Notes under the pieces: generated by a model
Seen by the model: the letters and a program-made list of their open reading frames with translations, nothing else
Told to the model about the DNA's origin: nothing
Database searches by the model: none
Assembly: GCA_021234155.1 (NCBI GenBank)
Contig: JAJEKV010000006.1
Span: 26,952,763-27,016,762 of the forward strand
Origin: Isoetes taiwanensis
Lineage: Eukaryota; Streptophyta; Lycopodiopsida; Isoetales; Isoetaceae
Direction of reading: 5' to 3'
Length of the DNA stretch: 64,000 nt
Made by a program: the position numbers and the translations under genes
Part shown: positions 58,886-64,000 of the stretch, one piece after another
Layout: every line of letters begins with the position of its first letter
Position numbering within the stretch: the first letter of the stretch is position 1

Positions 58886-59570
58886 TGTAATAAATTTTCG
58901 CGGTAGTTATTATGGCGCGGTACGAAATTTTTAAAGTAGTTATTACATTCAGTTTACACTCCCTTTCGAACTTTTGGTGCGATTTCGAACTTTTCTCTTC
59001 TATCTCGAGTTTGCTTTTTGATTTCTCTCTACAATCACTCCACAATCTCTGATTTTCGGCAATCTCGGTGCGCTTACAATCACGGTGTGCTTTTCGGCGC
59101 TTCTCGGCGCTTTCATCCAAAGCATTTCGAGCTTTCGGTGAGTAATTTTTTCTAGCTTCTGGCTTCCGGCTTTCGATTTTCTGGCTTTTTCTCTGGCTTT
59201 TTCTCTGTGGCTTTTCGGCTTCTACAATCTTCTGCTTTGTCTTCTACAATCTTCTGCCTTTCTCTGTGGTTTCTCGCTCGGGTTTTATTTCTACAAAGGT
59301 TTCTCGGCTTGGGGTTTTGATTTCTCAAAGGTTTCCTCGGCTTCGGGGTTTTGATTTCTCGGCTCAAATTTTCTCGGCTTCTTCTCGGCTCAAATCATCT
59401 GCTATTGGCTTCTTCTCGGCTGAAATCATCTGCTATTGGCCAAACATTTTATATTGTTAAACTCTACAATCTTCGGCTTTTCGGCTTCTACAATCTTCTG
59501 CTTTTGGTTGTTCTGCTCAAAGGTTTCTACAAAGCTCTCGGCTTCTCATATTAAAGTCTCAGATTGGAGG
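58886..59570. repeat. Pyrimidine-rich imperfect repeats (CTCGGCTTC family)
   Basis: Recurrent TTCTCGGCTT, CTACAATCTTCTGC and CTGGCTTTTT words on the plus strand. A clear direct pair (GGCTTCTTCTCGGCT, then AAATCATCTGCTATT) lies at about 59376-59438. Open frames here are low-complexity. It resembles a long pyrimidine-rich plant 5' leader, but no gene start follows. Confidence 0.6.
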
Positions 59571-60133
59571 TTAGTATTTCATGTTCTTTACTTAAAGTCT
59601 GTTATCTTATTCTTGTTTTTATTCTAGTATTTGAAAGTTCTGTTCTATCTGCTTTATCTGTTCTTTATCTGTTATATGAGCTTCAGGGTTAATCAAGGGG
59701 AGTGCTTTCTGTCTTAGACTTTTACATGCATCAGTCCTAAACTGCCCTAGCACCCTCATATACAGATCTATTGTTTATATGATCTTGCTCTATGATCTTC
59801 CTCTATGATCTTGCCTATATGATCTTGCTCTATGATCTATCTGCTCTATGATCTTGCTTATATGATTTTGTTGTATCTGCTCTTATTCTATTTCACTAGC
59901 TCTTCCTCTATCTGCTCTAAATAATGAACTAAAACAATGAACTAAGTAATGAACTAATCAAGGAGTATTATTATTATATATCTGGTCTATCTGCCTTCAT
60001 TCTATTCTATTCTATTCCATTCTACTGCCTTCATATTCATTGGCTTCATATTTTGAATTCTGCATTCTGCATTCTGGTAGAATAATATGTTAGAATGGCG
60101 ATTTTGGGTTCCGATTTTCCACTAGGTTAATCA
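59571..60133. repeat. TATGATCTTGCTC 13-base minisatellite and related words
   Basis: About seven copies of TATGATCTTGCTC variants at 59776-59870, followed by TCTATTCTATTC and CATTCTGCATTCTG microrepeats near 60000-60080. No gene. Confidence 0.75.
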
Positions 60134-60155
60134 AAGCGCGTCAGGCGCGTTTTTA
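60134..60155. repeat. Copy of the CGCGCCAGGCGCG-type palindrome
   Basis: AAGCGCGTCAGGCGCGTTT; compare AATCGCGCCAGGCGCGTTT in the array at 63677-63950. Confidence 0.75.
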
Positions 60156-60324
60156 GTTTGGCTTTTCTATTTCATACGGTTCTATACAAATCGCTACCAG
60201 TAGCGTGTAGAAATAGATCCGTGAAAAACAAAGCAAACGCTTTCGAATTATGTATGTTGGAATCGTTTTATGGGGAGAGTAATATATCATTTGCTAATTA
60301 CTTAATTTCTCTCGTTCTAGTGCC

Positions 60325-60986
60325 ATGGATTTTTCCTTATGCATATACACCGCTGCTCCTAGTTCAAATACACCGGCCGGTTCTAGTTCAAATACACTTC
60401 CCATCTACCATCAACTCGGACCACAAGACAAGATATTACTTGATTGTGCTGTTCAAAACCTTCAAAGAGAGTTGGAGAATCCATTAGAACCCGTCGTCAG
60501 ATCGGGGGCCATGGGAACACTTCCATCGCATCTCGGACATATCGGCTCCTCATGCTCTTAGTAAGGCTCATGCCAACAAATAAGTATGAGGATTTGATTT
60601 ATAGTATCAAGGATCGATACAACACTCGGTTTGGAGACTTCGACATTCGCAGAAAGATGAGGATCCCGTCATATCGAGTGGTTCGTGTGGGACTTTTGGC
60701 GGTATTGGGCGATGAAGTGGGCCTATGTGACACATTGTAGAGATAGAAAGAATTCGCTTTGGCGCATTTTGCGAAGAAGAAATGTACATATAGTTTTTTG
60801 GAATATGAATACAAACTCGCGCATGGCGCAATTTTGCACTATACTTTTATGTCATTAGTTTATTATGTTTTTTTATATGCAATGTCGAAAACATTGAATC
60901 CTTTGATGCCCTCCGGCCAATATGAGGATCCAACCCCAAGAAACTACATATTTTCATTAATGTGTAATTTCATGGGGTTGATATGA
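60325..60986 (+). pseudogene. Frame-broken coding block, unrecognised
   Basis: Plus strand 60325-60510 reads MDFSLCIYTAAPSSNTPAGS, then LDCAVQNLQRELENPLEPVV. After a shift at about 60510, SRTYRLLMLLVRLMPTNKYE, DLIYSIKDRYNTRFGDFDIR and RVVRVGLLAVLGDEVGLCDT follow, with a stop at 60740. A further frame, 60759-60986, reads FAKKKCTYSFLEYEYKLAHG and a hydrophobic end. The pieces look coding, with helical segments, but no family is recognised. Two short repeats of SSNT at residues 13-16 and 21-24 are present. One or two indels or small introns separate the pieces. Confidence 0.35.
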
Positions 60987-61855
60987 TCGCTAAAGAACAT
61001 CAAAGAATTCAAAATTCACAACATCACGCCAGATGTTATGATATATTCATTTTTTTTTTTGAATATCCAAATATACATACCTTTTTTCGACGTTCTTTTG
61101 GCCATGCTACAAATGTGCCCACACTTTCACCAACCAGATCGCCACCAGATGTCTTCTTGGAAGAGCCTCATCTTCATAATTGCGGTTTATAATGGAAATC
61201 TTACGTAAACTTGTTTCCAAGAGGAACACCATGACACATAGAACTTGGATTCAGATCTTCGATTTTACATAAGCCTACCTCGGTCCCTTCCCCCCACCAC
61301 TTTACATTGCTTCAAGTTTCTTTGTTAAAGATAGCATTCTTCTCGAAGTTTGCCGTTAAAAGATAGCATTCTTCTCCTATTATAAAAGAACTAGAATGCA
61401 TTGGAAAAAATAGACAAAAAATAGAGAACAAGAGAATGCATTCGAATGGAATCACACTCACCATAGTTCAACAGGACATCAAATGGGATTGAAGGCGATC
61501 GACGAATGGGATTGAAGGCATTGTAGATGGATCTTGGGCTCCCGATAGTCGATTGTTCTTGGGCCTTCCCGATAATAGGAATGATCTTGGGCCCGATAGT
61601 AGGTGGCCGATTAGGTGGTAGTAGATTGCCACATATCGTTTCTTGAAATTAATAATTAATTGTTATCTTGAAATTGCACTAAAAAGAAAAACACAATTTA
61701 AATTTGTAAATATGAGCGGGACTGCCGTTTAATTAAAGCGGAATAAATTTAAAAGGACGCCAATTTGAATTCACGGTTGTAAATCGGCCCCTAGATTATG
61801 AACGCATACATATAAGCAAAACCCGGCCTCATATTATCCGCGACTTGCGCTTCTA
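60987..61855. other. No recognised gene
   Basis: Short frames only. Small duplications occur: AGATAGCATTCTTCTC (about 61330 and 61365) and GGGATTGAAGGC (about 61484 and 61509). Confidence 0.4.
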
Positions 61856-61985
61856 TGGCGTCTAGAGGATCGGCCGCCACGCGGTAGAGGTAGAGGTGGG
61901 CAAGCCCAAAGCAAAATCCTCAAGCCCGAGGTCTGGCGAACAAGCGTAAAGCACAAATCAACAACAAAGCGCCTCGGGTGATTGA
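61856..61985 (+). other. Possible short gene start, basic, out of frame downstream
   Basis: The ATG at 61856 gives MASRGSAATR then a stop. The next frame reads RGRGRGGQAQSKILKPEVWR, basic and RG-rich. An indel of one base would join them. A T/G pentanucleotide tract follows. The function is unknown. Confidence 0.2.
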
Positions 61986-61987
61986 TC

Positions 61988-62047
61988 TTTTTTTTGTTTT
62001 GTTTTGTTTTTGTTTTGTTTTTGTTTTGTTTTTGTTTTGTTTTTGTT
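61988..62047. repeat. (GTTTT)n microsatellite
   Basis: Tract of GTTTT/GTTTTT units. The phenylalanine-rich open frame across it is spurious. Confidence 0.9.
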
Positions 62048-62367
62048 AGGTTTTTAGGATGTTTTGCTACCTGCGTATTTTCTGTGTATGTGTGTCTCTG
62101 TGTATTTTCTACCTTTTATATTGTTTCTGTGTCATTTCTCACGCTTTTACTACCTTGTTTTGTGTGTTTTTGTTATAATCTTCTCCATTACTCTGTGTTT
62201 TTGTTTTGTATTCTCCATTTTGTATAATGTAGACCCGTTTAATTATAGTTTCTTCTGGAGACTTGTTTGTTTATACTTTTGTTACGTATTCTCCAGTTCT
62301 TTTGACAAGTCTTTTTGTAGCCTAGTATGTCTCTTATAATATAGAGCGTCTGTAGGGCCCCTCTTAA

Positions 62368-62387
62368 AAATGCGCTCGGCGCGATTT
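62368..62387. repeat. Copy of the CGCGCC-type palindrome
   Basis: AAATGCGCTCGGCGCGATTT; compare AAACGCGCCTGGCGCGATTT in the array. A shorter half (GAGCGATTTATAATG) follows, repeating the flank. Confidence 0.7.
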
Positions 62388-62459
62388 ATAATGTAGAGCG
62401 ATTTATAATGTGTCTGCTACTTTTCCTGTGTACAATTTATGTTTTTGAAAGTAAGGCGT

Positions 62460-62790
62460 CTATCAAAAGCGCTTTCGGCCAGCGATTTCATTACTCACCA
62501 CATGATTGTAACTTTCGGGATCTTTTAAAAATGTGAAAAAGAAAAGCAAAGCCGCTGAGGGCGAGGACATCTCGCATAAAAAAACCAAGAACGGAGGAAG
62601 ATGTATCGGGTTGCGTATCGGCACGTTGTGACCATTGACGATCGACCCGGAATAATGAAGGCTCGGTAGAGCCTCCATGTCCGTAAGAAGATCTACCGAG
62701 GGCTCTGAATGGTATGTGGAGATCTTCAAGACTAGCGGAAAAAGAGCAGATCTGATTTTCATGTCTAGAGTTAAGAAATAGATCAAATGA
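62460..62790 (+). CDS. Probable upstream exons of the DGQH gene, frame-broken
   Basis: 62529-62610 reads NVKKKSKAAEGEDISHKKTK, and 62660-62780 in the same frame reads SVRRSTEGSEWYVEIFKTSG then KRADLIFMSRVKK, with stops between. The basic, nuclear-localisation-like start and position suggest the 5' part of the gene ending at 63648, but linkage is inferred. A diverged palindrome copy (AAAAGCGCTTTCGGCCAGCG) sits at 62465-62484. Confidence 0.3.
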
Positions 62791-63122
62791 AGAAACAAGG
62801 TATTCTCATATCACGAAGAACAAACGATTCATACCGTTCAGATTACTTGAAGCGGGTCGAAAAATAAAAAAAGTATTGAAGAAGTTAAATTATCTGATGT
62901 GCTAGTTCCTTTAAAGAGACGCCCTAAGAACGGATGAGGCCATAGATAACCTCTTCAAATTTGGTCGGTCGTGGTGATCCATTGACACCAAAAAATATGT
63001 GAAGGTCTCTCACCGTGAGAAGAGCAATCAAGACAAGGCCGTCGTCTAGTGCAGACCTACAAGCTTTAAAAAGAGAAGGAAGATGCAAGTTCTAGAGCCG
63101 GGGAAACACCCGAGCGTTCTAG

Positions 63123-63648
63123 GCATTACGAGATATGACTAGTGATGACGACAAAGGCGAGACGCAGTTAGAGGCCATGAGCAAACTCAAAAAATATCTT
63201 TCGACAAGTATCCACTGGGCCTTAACTTCACGCATCCTATCCATGTCGACAGGCTTTTCAGGTCCACGAAGGCTATGTTTGTCAGCAGAAGATACGACAA
63301 GCAGCACGCAATGGAAATAGTCAACAGCATGATAGAAAACCCAGGACAGGTGCCAATGCCGGCAGATGTGGTGCCTTTTGATATGAAGACGAAGAAGGTG
63401 TTGATATGGAATAAACTTGAAGATTTAATTGGCAACCTCGATATTCACTTCATGATAATAGATGGCCAGCATTCAGTGGAGGCGCAGAAGGTTTTGATCA
63501 GTCAAGCACAAAAAACTGGAAATCAGTTATTCTATAGACTGTATTCAGTCAGAAATTGCCGGTTCCTCAGTGGCTCAACAACAGCAGCAGAATTAGCCGA
63601 AATCAGCGCGCTACTGAATGACATGGGAAAGACATTCCTATACAAAAG
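63123..63648 (+). CDS. DGQH-motif (ParB/DndB-like) protein, partial, last visible exon
   Basis: The main frame, from about 63191 through the ATG at 63275, reads FDKYPLGLNFTHPIHVDRLF, RSTKAMFVSRRYDKQHAMEI, MPADVVPFDMKTKKVLIWNK and MIIDGQHSVEAQKVL (DGQH at 63461-63472), then a mixed C-terminal part to GKTFLYK. An initial segment, DDDKGETQLEAMSKLKKYL (63140-63196), is in another frame, so an indel or splice lies near 63190. ...IIDGQHR/S.EA is the signature of the ParB/DGQHR superfamily, where a central helix binds nucleotide or DNA. The codons end at AAAAG|GTATTTT, a good splice donor at 63649. Whether this is a host gene or transposon cargo is unknown. Confidence 0.55.
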
Positions 63649-63676
63649 GTATTTTATTTTCCCACACATAGCGTTC

Positions 63677-63950
63677 CAAATCGCGCCAGGCGCGTTTTCG
63701 CTAATCACGTATTTACAAGAAACGCGCCTGGCGCGATTTCTTCATATGGCATACATGAAGAAATCGCGCCAGGCGCGTTTTTTGTAACTACATGATTAGC
63801 GAAAACGCACCAGGCGCGTTTTATGTTGTTATTTGTATTGACGGATTTACTAGAAATGCGTCTGGCGCGAATTCTTCATCATGAAGAAATCGCGCCAGGC
63901 GCGTTTCTTGTAAATCCGTGGTTAACGAAAACGCGCCTGGCGCATTTTAT
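63677..63950. repeat. Tandem hairpin array built on CGCGCCAGGCGCG
   Basis: Six copies of the palindrome CGCGCC(A/T)GGCGCG, some with a mismatch, lie in 270 bases in alternating orientation. 63715-63745 and 63755-63785 are 31-base arms with one mismatch and a 9-base loop; pairing extends outward to about 63677 and 63824. A second palindrome, 63841-63879 with 63881-63919 (39-base arms, one-base loop), is centred 130 bases later. After each comes GAAAACGC..GCGC(G/A)TTTTAT(G/A)TTGTTA. So two tandem units of about 130 bases are present. The array starts 28 bases after a splice donor and would lie in an intron. Confidence 0.92.
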
Positions 63951-64000
63951 ATTGTTACTTTCGGCACCGTCTATTTTTTTTATCTAACGGTCCATATTTT

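Noticed and set aside
61982-62339. Phenylalanine/cysteine-rich open frames resembling membrane proteins
   Set aside because: They arise from the GTTTT microsatellite and T-rich flanks; no other protein feature is present.
63649-63787. C-terminal extension of the DGQH protein through the hairpins
   Set aside because: The codons beyond 63648 simply translate the palindromes (for example repeated ARF and APGAF), and a strong splice donor lies at 63649.

Overview
The window looks like nuclear DNA from a large, repeat-rich land-plant genome. A fern or another seedless plant is my best guess. It is AT-rich and dominated by decayed mobile elements. It carries a plant-type PPR gene fragment, a CACTA transposon, LTR retrotransposons, LINEs, long dinucleotide repeats, and no bacterial-style operon. 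This is inferred from content; no marker gene fixes the species. I see no intact, confidently functional gene, and almost every recognisable protein is split by frameshifts or stops.

Layout. 1-1.2 kb: LINE reverse transcriptase remnant (minus). 1.87-3.81 kb: degenerate AGATTC array. 3.8-15 kb: AT-rich sequence with an unrecognised GC-rich coding-like block (8.2-9.0 kb), a (GT)44 tract and a few weak coding-like islands. 15-17.8 kb: cluster of a short palindromic motif built on GCAAATGGCGCC. 19.3-20.1 kb: array of the palindrome TATAAATTTATA at about 30-bp steps. 20.1-20.7 kb: broken proline-rich gene. 26.0-31.1 kb: a CACTA (En/Spm-type) element with clear terminal inverted repeats and no visible transposase. 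31-35.6 kb: pyrimidine-rich sequence with weak minus-strand coding islands, a possible tRNA-derived SINE and an (AG)n tract. 35.68-41.73 kb: a minus-strand LTR element with two 2.85-kb LTRs around only 0.32 kb of internal sequence, inserted in a LINE whose reverse transcriptase resumes at 41.73 kb and then folds back on itself. 43.1-43.6 kb: C-terminal zinc-binding piece of another LINE. 46.1-46.6 kb: PPR pseudogene. 47.6-52 kb: TATA box, twin 67-bp hairpins and a T-poor decayed coding-like block. 54.0-56.05 kb: 261-bp tandem repeat, polypurine tract and a 1.44-kb LTR. 56.06-57.34 kb: transposase-like (DUF7869-type) pseudogene cut by that LTR. 57.5-58.0 kb: charged protein with a plant transposon-type domain. 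58.4-60.1 kb: minisatellites. 60.3-61.0 kb: broken unrecognised gene. 62.5-63.65 kb: exons of a gene with a DGQH (ParB-like) motif, followed at once by an intron-like stretch holding a tandem array of large hairpins built on CGCGCCAGGCGCG.

The most unusual theme is not a gene. At least five separate places hold short palindromes or hairpins in clusters or tandem units, each place with its own sequence. They share a design (perfect dyad symmetry, regular or semi-regular spacing, unrelated spacers) and lie outside recognisable coding sequence. They could be fold-back elements, small-RNA precursors, satellite seeds or, in part, consensus artefacts. The patchy differences between the two otherwise near-identical LTRs warn that local base errors may be present, which could also explain some of the frameshifts.
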